A stretch of DNA of 64,000 bases from Jeotgalibacillus sp. S-D1 (GCF_004358665.1 NZ_SMZR01000003.1:341542-405541), one strand, 5' to 3'. Shown: positions 8,181 through 16,699, numbered from the stretch's first letter. Notes: generated by a model from the sequence alone, not told the origin. A program made the numbers and translations.

Positions 8181-8660
8181 TTACTTATGGTAAGGTTCCC
8201 CCCGATTAATCCGAAAACCTCGATAAACCTGCTCTAACAGCACCAATTTCATCAACTGATGCGGAAACGTCATCTTAGAAAACGACAGCGCAAAATCACT
8301 CCGCTTCGTGACGTCTTCACTCAAGCCCAGCGATCCGCCGATAACAAAAGCAATCTTACTTTTACCGTAAGTCGCAAGCTGGTCCATTTGTTTGGCCAAT
8401 TCCTCTGAGGTGAGCTGCTTGCCTTTAATCTCCAGTGTAATGACATGGGCATCCGGGCTGATTTTGCTGAGAATGCGCTCGCCTTCTTTTTGTTTGACGA
8501 TTTGCATGTCCGCTTCGCTCAGGTTTTCTGGCGCTTTTTCGTCCGGCACTTCAATAAGGTCGATCGTTGCATATGCACCCAGGCGCTTGGTGTATTCAGC
8601 AATGCCCTGCTTGAGGTATTTTTCCTTCAGTTTTCCGACGGTGATAATTGAGATTTTCAT
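8181..8660 (-). CDS. rlmH: 23S rRNA (pseudouridine1915-N3)-methyltransferase
   Basis: A 159-residue SPOUT-class methyltransferase that methylates pseudouridine 1915 in helix 69 of 23S rRNA on the assembled 70S ribosome. The family hallmarks are present: [19 protein letters not shown] at the start, [10 protein letters not shown] (the SAM-binding knot) near residue 105, and the terminal [21 protein letters not shown] then EPYHK. Length is typical. GGAGG lies 8 bases before the ATG. The 3' end of this gene is the staphylococcal SCC attachment site (orfX), which is relevant because a decayed rlmH copy sits about 7 kb away on the downstream side. In B. subtilis the same gene (yydA) is close to yyzF and htrA, as here. 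Confidence 0.97.
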   Translation of the reverse strand: MKISIITVGKLKEKYLKQGIAEYTKRLGAYATIDLIEVPDEKAPENLSEADMQIVKQKEGERILSKISPDAHVITLEIKGKQLTSEELAKQMDQLATYGKSKIAFVIGGSLGLSEDVTKRSDFALSFSKMTFPHQLMKLVLLEQVYRGFRINRGEPYHK

Positions 8661-8826
8661 GTGTTTCCTCCGAATAAATTGATGCCTTTATTGTATCACT
8701 TTTAAGCTCCAATCATTAGCTGGGAATCGCGGTTCACCTGACCTGATTTTTCCCTCAACATGCTCGTCTATGATTTACTCTCCTATAATAGGGGAATCTT
8801 AGAATTAAGAGACAGGAGGTATACAT

Positions 8827-10296
8827 ATGGATAAGGCAGCTGTGGTTTGGTTTCGAAAGGATTTGCGTGTGCATGACCATGAGCCTCTTGTGCAGGCAGC
8901 GAAAAGCGGGCTGCCGGTGGTCGGGATTTATGTTTTTGACCCGAAAGAGTTTGAAGAAACACGGTATGGCTTTAAAAAAACGGATCGGCATAGAGCCCGT
9001 TTTGTACAGGATAGTGTTGAGGATTTGCGCAGTAATTTGGAGACAATTGGGGTGCCGCTTCTAATCCGTCACGGGGATCCGGCTGAAGCTTTTTCTGTGC
9101 TTTCTGAACATATATTTATTCATTCGGTTTATCTGCATGAAGAAATCGGAAGTGAGGAATTGGCGGTAGAGCATGCGGTTCGGGATTCGCTGCCGGATGC
9201 TTCATTCATGGTATCTCACGGTCGAAATTTGATTCATCCCGATGATCTGCCGTTTGCGATCGAAGAGCTGCCACAGACTTTTTCTCAATATCGGAAACGT
9301 CTGGAGGCCGCTGAGACGAAGGTTCGAGCGGCGGTCCCTGCCCCTTTGCACGTGACCGGAATATCCCTGCCAAAATCGCTTTCGCTTGGTGTGTGTCCGA
9401 CTTTGTCGGAGCTTGGGCTAAACGAATTAACACGCCCCCCTCGTTATACAGGCGGTTCTTCTCTGGCAAAGGAACGTTTGACAGATTATTTTTTCACAAA
9501 GGACCGCCTGAAAGTGTACAAGGAAACGAGGAATGGCATGCTGGCAGAGGACGATTCATCCAAGTTTTCTCCCTGGCTTGCGCACGGCTGTCTGTCACCG
9601 AGAGTGGTGTATGAGCAGATTAAGCGTTATGAAAAGAACCGGGTGGAAAATGGTTCTACGTATTGGCTTTATGTGGAGCTGCTTTGGAGAGATTATTTTC
9701 ACCTTGTTCACCGCAAATTTGGCAATCGGCTTTTTTTCGCTTCGGGATTACGGGACTTTTCTGTTCCCTGGGAGCAGGATGAAGAGCTGACTGAAGCCTG
9801 GATCAATGGAAAAACCGGCTATCCCCTTGTTGACGCTGCCATGCGGGAGTTAAAAGAAACGGGATTTATGTCGAACCGGGGGCGTCAGAATGCTGCGAGC
9901 TTTTTCACCAAAAATCTCGGTCTGGATTGGCGAATTGGGGCAGCCTGGTTTGAATCTGAGCTCGTGGATTTTGATGTTGCGAGTAATTACGGCAACTGGC
10001 TTTACAGTGCGGGCGTTGGAAATGACCCTATCCAGTTCCGTACGTTCAATGTTGAAAAGCAGGCGGCTGACTATGATCCTGCTGGCGATTACATCAAGCA
10101 CTGGCTCCCGGAGCTCAGCCGGGTGCCTGTTCCATGGATTCATGCCACGCGGGAGATGGGGTTTATTGAACAGGAGGAGTATGGGGTAACGCTAGGTAAA
10201 GACTATCCACTCCCTGTCATTGATTTGCATGAGGCGATGCGGGAAAGAAGAGAACAGTTTAAGCAGGCGATGAAGCAAAACGATACCCAAAGTTAA
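8827..10296 (+). CDS. DNA photolyase of the cryptochrome-DASH type
   Basis: A 489-residue flavoprotein of the cryptochrome/photolyase family. Residues 1-160 are the Rossmann-like antenna domain (AAVVWFRKDLRVHDHEPL at the start, YGFKKTDRHRARFVQDS), residues 200-480 the helical FAD-binding domain, with KFSPWLAHGCLSPR, TYWLYVELLWRDYFH, NRGRQNAASF and FDVASNYGNWLYSAGVGNDP. These blocks match the DASH subfamily better than class I CPD photolyase (KFSPWL, YVELLWRDYFH). DASH proteins repair UV pyrimidine dimers mainly in single-stranded DNA. AGGAGG lies 8 bases before the ATG. The gene stands alone, transcribed away from rlmH and toward yyzF; a hairpin at 10535-10559 is beyond its 3' end. Confidence 0.9.
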   Translation: MDKAAVVWFRKDLRVHDHEPLVQAAKSGLPVVGIYVFDPKEFEETRYGFKKTDRHRARFVQDSVEDLRSNLETIGVPLLIRHGDPAEAFSVLSEHIFIHSVYLHEEIGSEELAVEHAVRDSLPDASFMVSHGRNLIHPDDLPFAIEELPQTFSQYRKRLEAAETKVRAAVPAPLHVTGISLPKSLSLGVCPTLSELGLNELTRPPRYTGGSSLAKERLTDYFFTKDRLKVYKETRNGMLAEDDSSKFSPWLAHGCLSPRVVYEQIKRYEKNRVENGSTYWLYVELLWRDYFHLVHRKFGNRLFFASGLRDFSVPWEQDEELTEAWINGKTGYPLVDAAMRELKETGFMSNRGRQNAASFFTKNLGLDWRIGAAWFESELVDFDVASNYGNWLYSAGVGNDPIQFRTFNVEKQAADYDPAGDYIKHWLPELSRVPVPWIHATREMGFIEQEEYGVTLGKDYPLPVIDLHEAMRERREQFKQAMKQNDTQS

Positions 10297-10381
10297 ATCC
10301 GATACTAAAGTCCTTCTTCTGTCAGTTGCTTTTATACTTTGTTTGAGAAAGATCGGGCTTTCTACAGTCGTGTTAAACTCT

Positions 10382-10508
10382 TTGATTGGAGCTGAAGGCG
10401 TGAGACTCCTGTGGGATGTAGCGGGAAAGGTGAGATCTCTGAAACGGGAAGGTGAAGATGGCTCACCCCCGCCCCGCGGAAAGCGAACGCCTTCTTGCTG
10501 CAATCAAC
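10382..10508. repeat. Intergenic palindromic repeat, copy A
   Basis: One of six full copies in the window (A-F). Terminal TTGATTG and CAATCAA are inverted; inside, the conserved blocks GGAGCTGAAGG, GTGAGACTCCTG, GGTGAGA, GCTCACCCCCGCCCCGCGG and AAGCGAACGCCTTC pair with each other to form a long imperfect hairpin. Confidence 0.85.
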
Positions 10509-10534
10509 ACTCTTCAATAAAGTAAAAAAATTAA

Positions 10535-10559
10535 AGCCGGACAGCTAATCTGCCCGGCT
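10535..10559. terminator. Hairpin between photolyase gene and yyzF
   Basis: AGCCGGACAG and CTGCCCGGCT pair with one mismatch and a five-base loop; A-rich on one side and T-rich on the other strand, so it can serve the minus-strand yyzF transcript or both. Confidence 0.6.
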
Positions 10560-10606
10560 CATAAAAAATGAATTTACCCAAAACTGGATGAAATTTATAA
10601 AATTAC

Positions 10607-10920
10607 TCACATGTGGATAACTGAAATTAGACTATTTTTACGCTAATTTAGCTCAAATTAATTTGTTAGAAACTTCTAATAAGTCTGCTATGATAGGTTT
10701 TGTGTCCACTCCAGAAAAAAATAAAGCCCTGTTCTCAGATGAATTCTGAAGGACGGGCAAAAAGTTATTCAATCGCTATAAACAGGTTATCCACAAAACT
10801 TATACACATATCCACAATTTCTATCCACATGTCGTATGGGATCAGGCGTTCTCCACAATATATGCTGATGTGGATGAACAATATTCACATGTTGTGGACA
10901 AGTCATTTGGGTTATCCACT
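10607..10920. promoter_or_regulatory. DnaA-box cluster outside oriC, overlapping yyzF
   Basis: Nine-mers close or identical to the DnaA box TTATNCACA occur at 10612-10620 (TGTGGATAA), 10787-10795 (TTATCCACA), 10800-10808 (TTATACACA), 10808-10816 (ATATCCACA), 10821-10829 (CTATCCACA), 10893-10901 (TGTGGACAA) and 10912-10920 (TTATCCACT). Three are exact matches and four have one mismatch or a G at position 3. The last ones are within the yyzF coding sequence. This density, about 40 kb from dnaA, is like that of oriC. The rest of the gap 10297-10841 holds repeat A and an AT-rich stretch. Confidence 0.75.
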
Positions 10921-11006
10921 GTGCATAGAGCCGGGAATGTTTCTTCTTCATCTACGAAAACATCCAGTGCCAGCTCGACATGCTCCTTGCAGCAATAAAT
11001 CTTCAT
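10842..11006 (-). CDS. yyzF: Small CxxH/CxxC protein (YyzF family)
   Basis: A 54-residue protein too short for most ORF cut-offs. It begins MKIYCCKEHVELALD and has CEYC later, giving the CxxH (Cys6-x-x-His9) and CxxC (Cys40-x-x-Cys43) pair that defines this family and probably binds zinc. AAGGAG lies about 10 bases before the ATG. The location, between htrA and rlmH on the same strand, is the one seen for yyzF in B. subtilis and supports the call. Function is unknown. Several DnaA-box-like nine-mers fall within its codons (TGTGGATAA-like at DNA level), so part of its sequence may be constrained by DnaA binding and not only by protein. Confidence 0.85.
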   Translation of the reverse strand: MKIYCCKEHVELALDVFVDEEETFPALCTVDNPNDLSTTCEYCSSTSAYIVENA

Positions 11007-11096
11007 TTTTTAAAACTCCTTCATTTTAATTCTTCACCTATTGTAGCACAGCTTCATTTTTACCAACCAATCAGCAGAAAAAATGGCCCTTAAACC

Positions 11097-11224
11097 GTTG
11101 ATTGGAGCTGAAGGTGTGAGACTCCTGCGGGATGTAGCGGGAGAGGTGAGACTCTGAAGATGCGCAGCATCAAAGAGGCTCACCCCCGCCCCGCGGAAAG
11201 CGAGCGCCTTCTGCGGAAATCAAC
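11097..11224. repeat. Intergenic palindromic repeat, copy B
   Basis: Same family as copy A. GTTGATTGG and the closing GGAAATCAAC are the ends; the hairpin tip carries ATGCGCAGCAT, shared with copy D. It fills most of the gap 11007-11345 between yyzF and htrA. Confidence 0.85.
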
Positions 11225-11254
11225 CCCTATATATGAGCTAAACACAAAAAAATT

Positions 11255-11280
11255 GGCAGGAATCCGAGTGGATTCCTGCC
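11255..11280. terminator. htrA terminator
   Basis: Perfect 11-base arms GGCAGGAATCC and GGATTCCTGCC around a GAGT loop, about 65 bp after the htrA stop; on the minus strand it is followed by a T-rich run. Confidence 0.8.
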
Positions 11281-11345
11281 TTTCAAGTAGGCTTAAAAAT
11301 TAAGAGTTGGAACGTTTTGCTTTTACATCTATATGAACTTACCCC

Positions 11346-12563
11346 TTACAGCTGCGCATCGTCTGTAAGTGTAAGAGTGAATTCCTGCATTTCACCGTTT
11401 CGGTATACCTTGACCTGCATGTTATCACCGACATTTTTTTCTGTGTATAAATGCTGGCGAAGCTCGATCATGCTGTTGATTTTTTCGCCATCCATTTCAA
11501 CGACGACGTCCATATCCTCAAGACCTGCTGTTGCAGCTGGAGAATCCGGCACTACTCGTTCAATGACGACACCGGTTTTTACTTCTTCCGGCAGTTTCAG
11601 CTGTTCCTGCTGTGCGACAGCAGGAACATTAGCCAGATCAATCAGTGTCACACCCATTGTCGGGCGCTCTACTTCGCCTTTTGTTTCAAGGTCTTCAATG
11701 ACTGGTGTTGCCATATCAATCGGAATAGCAAGACCGATTCCTTCAACGGATGATTCGGCAATTTTCATTGAGTTAATGCCGATGAGCTGGCCTTGAATAT
11801 TTACAAGAGCCCCTCCGCTGTTCCCGGGGTTAATTGCAGCATCTGTCTGGATAACCTCGGATTGCCAGTCAGGCGCTCCGTCCTTATTCACATCAACTGG
11901 AATCGTCCGTTCAACACCCGATACGACACCTGTTGTCACAGATCCGGAGAATTGAAGGCCAAGCGGATTACCGATAGCAATAACCGGCTCCCCTGGTTTT
12001 AGTGCTTTTGAGTCGCCAAATTCAGCAACGGTTTCAATGCTTTTGCCGTCTACCTGAAGCACAGCAAGGTCAGTCCAGATGTCACTGCCAAGCACCTTTG
12101 CTTCAAGCTTTGAGCCGTCTGCAAGGGTTACTTCCACCTGCTCGGCACCCTCGATCACATGATGATTGGTGACAATGAAGGCATTGTCGCCTTCTTTTTT
12201 ATAAATAACACCTGATCCGGTTCCCGCTTCCTGCGATTCCTCAGACTGTCCGAATACACTTCCTCCGCCGGACTGGATATTGGTGATGCCGACTACCGCA
12301 TCTCCCGCCCGGTCAACGGCCTGGGTGACGTCTGATGAAACGTCATAGGATATTTGCTCTGTCTGCGCAGTTTCGTTTGTGTCGCTGGAATTCATCGTGC
12401 CGCTGTTTGACGGGGTAACCCCGTAATCATCCAGCAACGGAAGCGCCAGTACGACTAAAAGTGCGCCAACGATCAAACCGGTTAAGCTCGACAGAAAATA
12501 GCCCGCCTTGCTTCCTTTTTTATGCTTAGGTTCACGCTCCTGATGATCGTCATAATAGCCCAT
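11346..12563 (-). CDS. htrA: Membrane-anchored HtrA/DegP-type serine protease
   Basis: A 405-residue trypsin-like (S1C) protease. One membrane segment near residues 22-45 places the enzyme outside the cell. The catalytic triad is visible: His135 in TNHHVIEG, Asp165 in TDLAVL, Ser249 in GNSGGAL. A PDZ domain covers about 305-395 (PTMGVTLIDLA to KVYRNGEM). It degrades or refolds misfolded exported proteins. It corresponds by position to B. subtilis yyxA (htrC), downstream of the wal operon; here however glutaminase, a ResA-like gene and a GNAT pseudogene have come between walJ and htrA. AAGGGACG is the likely ribosome site. No clear CssR-type operator was recognised upstream. Confidence 0.92.
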   Translation of the reverse strand: MGYYDDHQEREPKHKKGSKAGYFLSSLTGLIVGALLVVLALPLLDDYGVTPSNSGTMNSSDTNETAQTEQISYDVSSDVTQAVDRAGDAVVGITNIQSGGGSVFGQSEESQEAGTGSGVIYKKEGDNAFIVTNHHVIEGAEQVEVTLADGSKLEAKVLGSDIWTDLAVLQVDGKSIETVAEFGDSKALKPGEPVIAIGNPLGLQFSGSVTTGVVSGVERTIPVDVNKDGAPDWQSEVIQTDAAINPGNSGGALVNIQGQLIGINSMKIAESSVEGIGLAIPIDMATPVIEDLETKGEVERPTMGVTLIDLANVPAVAQQEQLKLPEEVKTGVVIERVVPDSPAATAGLEDMDVVVEMDGEKINSMIELRQHLYTEKNVGDNMQVKVYRNGEMQEFTLTLTDDAQL

Positions 12564-12700
12564 TATCCATTCGTCCCTTCATTATGAAATTTTCTATAGG
12601 TATACTATAAGAACTCAACATTAAAATCAGATGAAAATCAGTTAAAAACTAAAAAAAATATTACAGCATTTTCTATTATAGCCAAAAAGGACTGATGACC

Positions 12701-13171
12701 ATGAATATTACCCAAACAACAGATCTCGAACTTATTGCAGCGCTTAATAAACCCATCCAGGATCTCCATGTGGCGCTTTATCCACAGGAATTCGTCCCAT
12801 ATGACAGTATTGCCATCAAATCGCAGCTGCAAAAAATGCTTCAAACCGGCACCCATGAAGTCTATGTGGCGGAGGAAAATGGCATGCATTTAGGATATGT
12901 CTGGGTGGAAATACAATCAAAGCCTCCTAACGCCTTTAAAAAAGGATATGAATGTGTCTATGTCCATCAGATCGGTGTCATCTAACAGATGTGCAAGCGC
13001 GGCGTCGCGTCAAGGCTGCTTGAGCATGTATATGAGATTGCAAGAAGACACGCGATCTCTTCAATTGAGCTTGATTACTGGTGCCAAAATACAGACGCAA
13101 AGGACTTTTACCAAAAGCATGGATTTGATGTGCGGAGAGAATTTGTCAGCAAAACACTCAGCGGCAGTTAG
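12701..13171 (+). pseudogene. GNAT acetyltransferase interrupted by one in-frame stop
   Basis: A single frame encodes a typical GNAT N-acetyltransferase of about 157 residues, broken by one TAA at 12983-12985. Before the stop: a normal GNAT N-terminus ending in YECVYVHQIGVI; after it, QMCKRGVASRLLEHVYEIAR, which is the acetyl-CoA pyrophosphate-binding segment (normally Q-x-x-R/K-G-x-G/A), then SIELDYWCQNTDAKDFYQKHGF. There is no shift of frame, so the break is a single nonsense change (or a sequencing error). AAAAGG before 12701 is the ribosome site. The plus-strand glsA gene starts 100 bp downstream. Confidence 0.8.
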
Positions 13172-13270
13172 GCGCTTAGGAAGCCCAGCGAAAACGCAAC
13201 CTTTGACAACGCTCGGCAAAACAAGCCATGATAGAAGCAGGATATATGATAAAAAGGAGGTTGTGTTTTG

Positions 13271-14233
13271 ATGAAGGTTGATGAAGTACTGACGCGTTTA
13301 CAGCAATGGGTGGAGGAAAACCGCTCCCATACGATGTTAGGTGAAACAGCTCAATATATTCCGGCACTCGCTGAGCAGGACAAGCACCAGCTTGGCATAT
13401 GCATCATGGATTATGACGGAGACACGTATAAAGCCGGTGACACAGACGTTACGTTTACGCTTCAGAGCGTGTCGAAAATCATCAGCTTTGTGGCATTATG
13501 CCATTTTAAAGGACTGGATTTTGTTTTGGATAAAGTGGATGTTGAACCAACCGGTGAATCTTTTAATTCGATTATTCCTTTTGAGATTCACCGTCCGGGC
13601 AAACCGTTCAACCCGCTCATTAATGCCGGCGCCATTACTGTCGCCTCCATGCTTCCCGGTGATACGGTGGATGAAAAGTATGAGCGTTTTATTTTGTTTG
13701 TGGAGGGCATGATCGGCCGCCGGCTGGAGCTGGACGATGAGGTCTACCAGTCAGAATGGAAAACCGCCCACAGAAACCGTGCGCTTGCTTATTATTTGAA
13801 GGAATCCAATTTGCTTGACCTTGATGTTGAAGAAGCGCTGGAGATCTATATCAGACTTTGCGCGATCAGCATCAGTCTAGAGGATTTATCCAAAATCGGT
13901 CTTGTTATTGCGCATGATGGCTATGACCCAGTGGAGGAACGTCAGATTTTTTCCAGTGATGTTGCCAGAATCACCAAGGTGCTGATGGTCACTTGCGGCA
14001 TGTACAATTCCTCAGGCAAGTTTGCAGCCCATGTTGGCATCCCGGCAAAAAGCGGAGTATCAGGCGGGATCATGGCTGCTGTTCCGCCAAAATGGCATTC
14101 AGAGGAAAAAGCGTTTCGAAAAGGCTGCGGCATTGCCGTATTTGGACCTGCCATTGACGCAAACGGCAACAGCGCAGCCGGAACGATGCTGCTGAGACAA
14201 ATCTCAACGGAGTGGGATTTTAGTATTTTTTAA
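13271..14233 (+). CDS. glsA: Glutaminase A
   Basis: A 320-residue serine-dependent beta-lactamase-fold glutaminase that hydrolyses L-glutamine to glutamate and ammonia in the cytosol. Key features are FTLQSVSKII (Ser-x-x-Lys, catalytic pair) near residue 65, FNPLINAGAI, the RNRALAYYLKE region, and SGKFAAHVGIPAKSGVSGGI near residue 255. Length is normal. AAGGAGG lies 10 bases before this ATG; a TTG directly before it at 13268 is also possible. A hairpin ends the transcript and is shared with the convergent ResA-like gene. In B. subtilis glsA (ybgJ/ylaM) genes are elsewhere, so the location next to the wal region is a local feature. Confidence 0.93.
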   Translation: MKVDEVLTRLQQWVEENRSHTMLGETAQYIPALAEQDKHQLGICIMDYDGDTYKAGDTDVTFTLQSVSKIISFVALCHFKGLDFVLDKVDVEPTGESFNSIIPFEIHRPGKPFNPLINAGAITVASMLPGDTVDEKYERFILFVEGMIGRRLELDDEVYQSEWKTAHRNRALAYYLKESNLLDLDVEEALEIYIRLCAISISLEDLSKIGLVIAHDGYDPVEERQIFSSDVARITKVLMVTCGMYNSSGKFAAHVGIPAKSGVSGGIMAAVPPKWHSEEKAFRKGCGIAVFGPAIDANGNSAAGTMLLRQISTEWDFSIF

Positions 14234-14250
14234 TAGGAATTTATAGGGAT

Positions 14251-14285
14251 AAAGGGACTAATGCCGTATAGGTATTAGTCCCTTT
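14251..14285. terminator. Bidirectional terminator between glsA and the ResA-like gene
   Basis: AAAGGGACTAAT and ATTAGTCCCTTT arms with T-run on the plus strand and A-run on the opposite side; placed 5 to 40 bp from both stops. Confidence 0.85.
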
Positions 14286-14290
14286 TGTCC

Positions 14291-14887
14291 TTATTCCGTC
14301 TCATCGATCAGCTTCACCATCATGTCCTGATCCATTGGCCCTGTTATTTTTTTAAGGATGACGCCATCTTCATTTAATACATAGGTAGTCGGAACCGTAA
14401 TGGCCTGAAATTCCTCACTGAGCAGTCCGGTTTCATCGAGAAGGATCGGAAAGGTCAGCTCATAGTCCGCTGCAAAGCTTTTTACCCGGTTGATGCCGTT
14501 ATCCATATTCGTTAAATTGACGGCGAGTATTTCCACGTTTTGCTCTTTTGCTTCATTTTCGTAGTACTTTTGCATATGGGGCATTTCTTCAATGCAGGGC
14601 GGACACCAGGTTGCCCAAAAATTTAAAAAGACTTTTTTCCCCTCATAATCACTTAAGGACACGACTTCGCCATCGAGCGTAGTCGTTTGTACGTCCGGTG
14701 CCTGCTGTCCTTCTTTTAATGCGCCGCCTGAGGGAACGATCTGTGCAGGATTGTCTGCCGGCTGCACGGCGTATTCCTGCTCGCGCGCCTCTTCTGCTTC
14801 ACGCACTTTTTTATCTTCTATGACATTTATGATTAACATGATGACCAGTCCTGCTACTAAAAGGAGCGCGATAAGCCGTTTGATCAT
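14291..14887 (-). CDS. ResA-like membrane-anchored thiol-disulfide oxidoreductase
   Basis: A 198-residue thioredoxin-fold protein tethered outside the membrane. The first 25 residues are a signal anchor (MIKRLIALLLVAGLVIMLIIN). The active site is FLNFWATWCPPCIEEMPHM, a CPPC-type motif placed after the usual LSDYEGKKV strand; the cis-Pro loop is AITVPTTYVL. Family members reduce disulfides in apo-cytochrome c or in spore coat and cell wall proteins. The start at 14887 is chosen because AAAGGAGA lies 8 bases upstream and the protein then begins with its anchor; a longer frame starting at 14944 lacks a ribosome site. It may be resA-like or stoA-like; neighbours (glsA, walJ) do not decide this. 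Confidence 0.85.
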   Translation of the reverse strand: MIKRLIALLLVAGLVIMLIINVIEDKKVREAEEAREQEYAVQPADNPAQIVPSGGALKEGQQAPDVQTTTLDGEVVSLSDYEGKKVFLNFWATWCPPCIEEMPHMQKYYENEAKEQNVEILAVNLTNMDNGINRVKSFAADYELTFPILLDETGLLSEEFQAITVPTTYVLNEDGVILKKITGPMDQDMMVKLIDETE

Positions 14888-15016
14888 GAATCCATTCTCC
14901 TTTCGGAACGTCCCGCTTGTGTACTCACTATCTTTTCCTATCATAACCGTTTTTCATCCGTCCTTGCGGAAAAACGATTTTCTTTCACAAAGATGTCGGA
15001 AAAACAGCACAAAAAA

Positions 15017-15039
15017 ACCACAGCCCGGAAGACTGTGGT
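15017..15039 (-). terminator. wal operon terminator
   Basis: ACCACAG and CTGTGGT arms followed on the minus strand by seven Ts, 11 bp after the walJ stop. Confidence 0.8.
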
Positions 15040-15049
15040 GATGATTCAC

Positions 15050-15844
15050 TTAAATAGCGTATAGTTCAGTGGCTTTTTTCGCATCGGTATCGTATAAATC
15101 AAATTGTTCGCCGACAACGAGCCCGCGCTCCTGAAGGGTCTGGCTGACACTCATTCGGGCAAGATCCTTCATGTTGTTGTCCTTGGACAGATGGGCAAGG
15201 TAAATCCGCTTCGTATTATCGCCAACAACCTCACTCATGGCAATCGCCGCATCTTCATTGGACACATGTCCAACGTCGCTTAAAATGCGCCGCTTAATAT
15301 TCCAGGGGTAATGGCACATCCGAAGCATGCCCACGTCGTGGTTGCTTTCAAATACATACGCATCCGCTCCCCCGATAATGCCCTTCATGCGGTCGCTCAC
15401 GTAGCCTGTGTCCGTCATCAGCGCAAGCTTCTTGCCGTTATGATGAAACACATAAAACATCGGTTCAGCAGCATCGTGGGAAACACCGAATGATTCAATA
15501 TCCAAATTGCCGAAGGTTTTAACGGTTTCCATCGGGAAAATGAATTTTTGCTCCGGGTCCACTTTGCCGATCAATGGTTCCATGGCGGTCCATGTTTTTT
15601 CATTGGCATACACCGGCAGATTATACTTACGCGCCACAATGCCAAGGCCTTTTATATGGTCGCTGTGTTCATGGGTCACCAAAAGACCGCTTAAATTCTT
15701 CATGGAACGGCCGATTTGCTGAAACAGGATTTCCATCTGCTTACCGCTTAAGCCGGCATCTACGAGAAACGCCTGCTCATCTGTTTCGACATAAACAGCG
15801 TTTCCTGTGCTCCCGCTTGCGAGCACACTCATGTGCATCGTCAT
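15050..15844 (-). CDS. walJ: WalJ metallo-beta-lactamase-fold hydrolase
   Basis: A 264-residue metallo-beta-lactamase-fold protein. The metal site is clear: [11 protein letters not shown] (HxHxDH) near residue 59, and later metal ligands in MTDTGYVS and AHLSKDN. B. subtilis WalJ (YycJ) is required for proper coordination of cell division with replication and has 5'-3' exonuclease activity in related organisms. It is the last gene of walR-walK-yycH-yycI-walJ, 6 bp after yycI, with GGAGTGA before the start. A second Met at residue 3 is possible. A terminator follows at once, ending the operon. Confidence 0.95.
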   Translation of the reverse strand: MTMHMSVLASGSTGNAVYVETDEQAFLVDAGLSGKQMEILFQQIGRSMKNLSGLLVTHEHSDHIKGLGIVARKYNLPVYANEKTWTAMEPLIGKVDPEQKFIFPMETVKTFGNLDIESFGVSHDAAEPMFYVFHHNGKKLALMTDTGYVSDRMKGIIGGADAYVFESNHDVGMLRMCHYPWNIKRRILSDVGHVSNEDAAIAMSEVVGDNTKRIYLAHLSKDNNMKDLARMSVSQTLQERGLVVGEQFDLYDTDAKKATELYAI

Positions 15845-15850
15845 ATTAGT

Positions 15851-16699
15851 TCACTCCACTGTTTCTTGAATTTCTTCCAGACGCTGAAACTCTAAACTTT
15901 CCTGATTGATTTCTATTATACTCGGATTTACTGCATTCATATAGTGATTGTCCCTGTCGCCATCTTCCTGTTCAACCAGCATTCTCCATGTCGGGGTCAG
16001 AACCTGCGTATTGGCGGTCGCTTCCGACAGCTGAATAAAAGGATAGTAGCCCAGTTCAACCTCGATCACCTCTGAATTCGGCTCGATGATATTGCGACGG
16101 TAAAATCCTTCAAGCGCCGTTTCTGGTGTGATAATCGTTTGTTCCTCTGCGAACTCTTCGATCGATGTCAGCATCGTCTGTTCATATCCAATCGCCTGAT
16201 TGCTGTCATTTAAATGAACGACTAATCTGCCATTGATATTATGATAGAGTGGCATGTCTTTAAATTCCTGATGATAGATCAGCCGGTTTTCACCCTCCTG
16301 ATAATCCCAAAAGGTATAATCCTCTCCGCCTGTCACAAACTCTTCCAGATAGTCTTCGAGTTCTTCAGGGTCGGAGGGATCATCGATATCAAGCGGTGTA
16401 TCCAATTTTGATTCCAACACTAAGTTATTGCGCACCGAGGCGGTCTGCCCTTTGAGATCGCTCACCTCAGATGCGGAAAATCGGTAGACACTCGCATTTA
16501 AATAAGGATGGGCGTCCACATCATCCGGAGGCGGCGTTTCAAAGGTAATATTATCTTTTAAAAACCGCTGATCAAAGGTTAACTCCGATTTCACTTCCAG
16601 CTGGGAGCTCTGGTATTTATTCATAAAGAGGGTGAACAGGAAAATGTCCAGGATCAAAAAAACAATGATAAAGATGGTTTTCGTTTTACTCCAGTCCAA
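15851..16699 (-). CDS. yycI: YycI, membrane regulator of WalK
   Basis: A 282-residue single-pass membrane protein that with YycH restrains the WalK kinase. The start is a TTG at 16699, giving DWSKTKTIFIIVF at the N-terminus, the same as in B. subtilis YycI; GGGAGGGAGG is well placed upstream. The longer frame that starts at 16768 lies inside yycH and has no ribosome site. One N-terminal membrane helix (residues 9-28) is followed by a large extracellular region containing two beta-rich YycI domains, with YQEGENRLIYHQEF and LTPTWRMLVEQEDGD. The gene overlaps the end of yycH by 14 bp, so its translation is likely coupled. Confidence 0.92.
   Translation of the reverse strand: MDWSKTKTIFIIVFLILDIFLFTLFMNKYQSSQLEVKSELTFDQRFLKDNITFETPPPDDVDAHPYLNASVYRFSASEVSDLKGQTASVRNNLVLESKLDTPLDIDDPSDPEELEDYLEEFVTGGEDYTFWDYQEGENRLIYHQEFKDMPLYHNINGRLVVHLNDSNQAIGYEQTMLTSIEEFAEEQTIITPETALEGFYRRNIIEPNSEVIEVELGYYPFIQLSEATANTQVLTPTWRMLVEQEDGDRDNHYMNAVNPSIIEINQESLEFQRLEEIQETVE

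Noticed and set aside
10192..10503. Minus-strand frame of 103 codons
   Set aside because: Made of palindromic repeat A and the photolyase 3' end; no ribosome site or family features.
10700..11029. Plus-strand frame of 109 codons
   Set aside because: Antisense to yyzF and the DnaA-box cluster; no ribosome site, and yyzF on the other strand has clear family motifs.
11097..11224. Repeat B as a riboswitch for htrA or yyzF
   Set aside because: The same sequence lies in unrelated gaps in both orientations, and here it is downstream of htrA, so it is not a leader.
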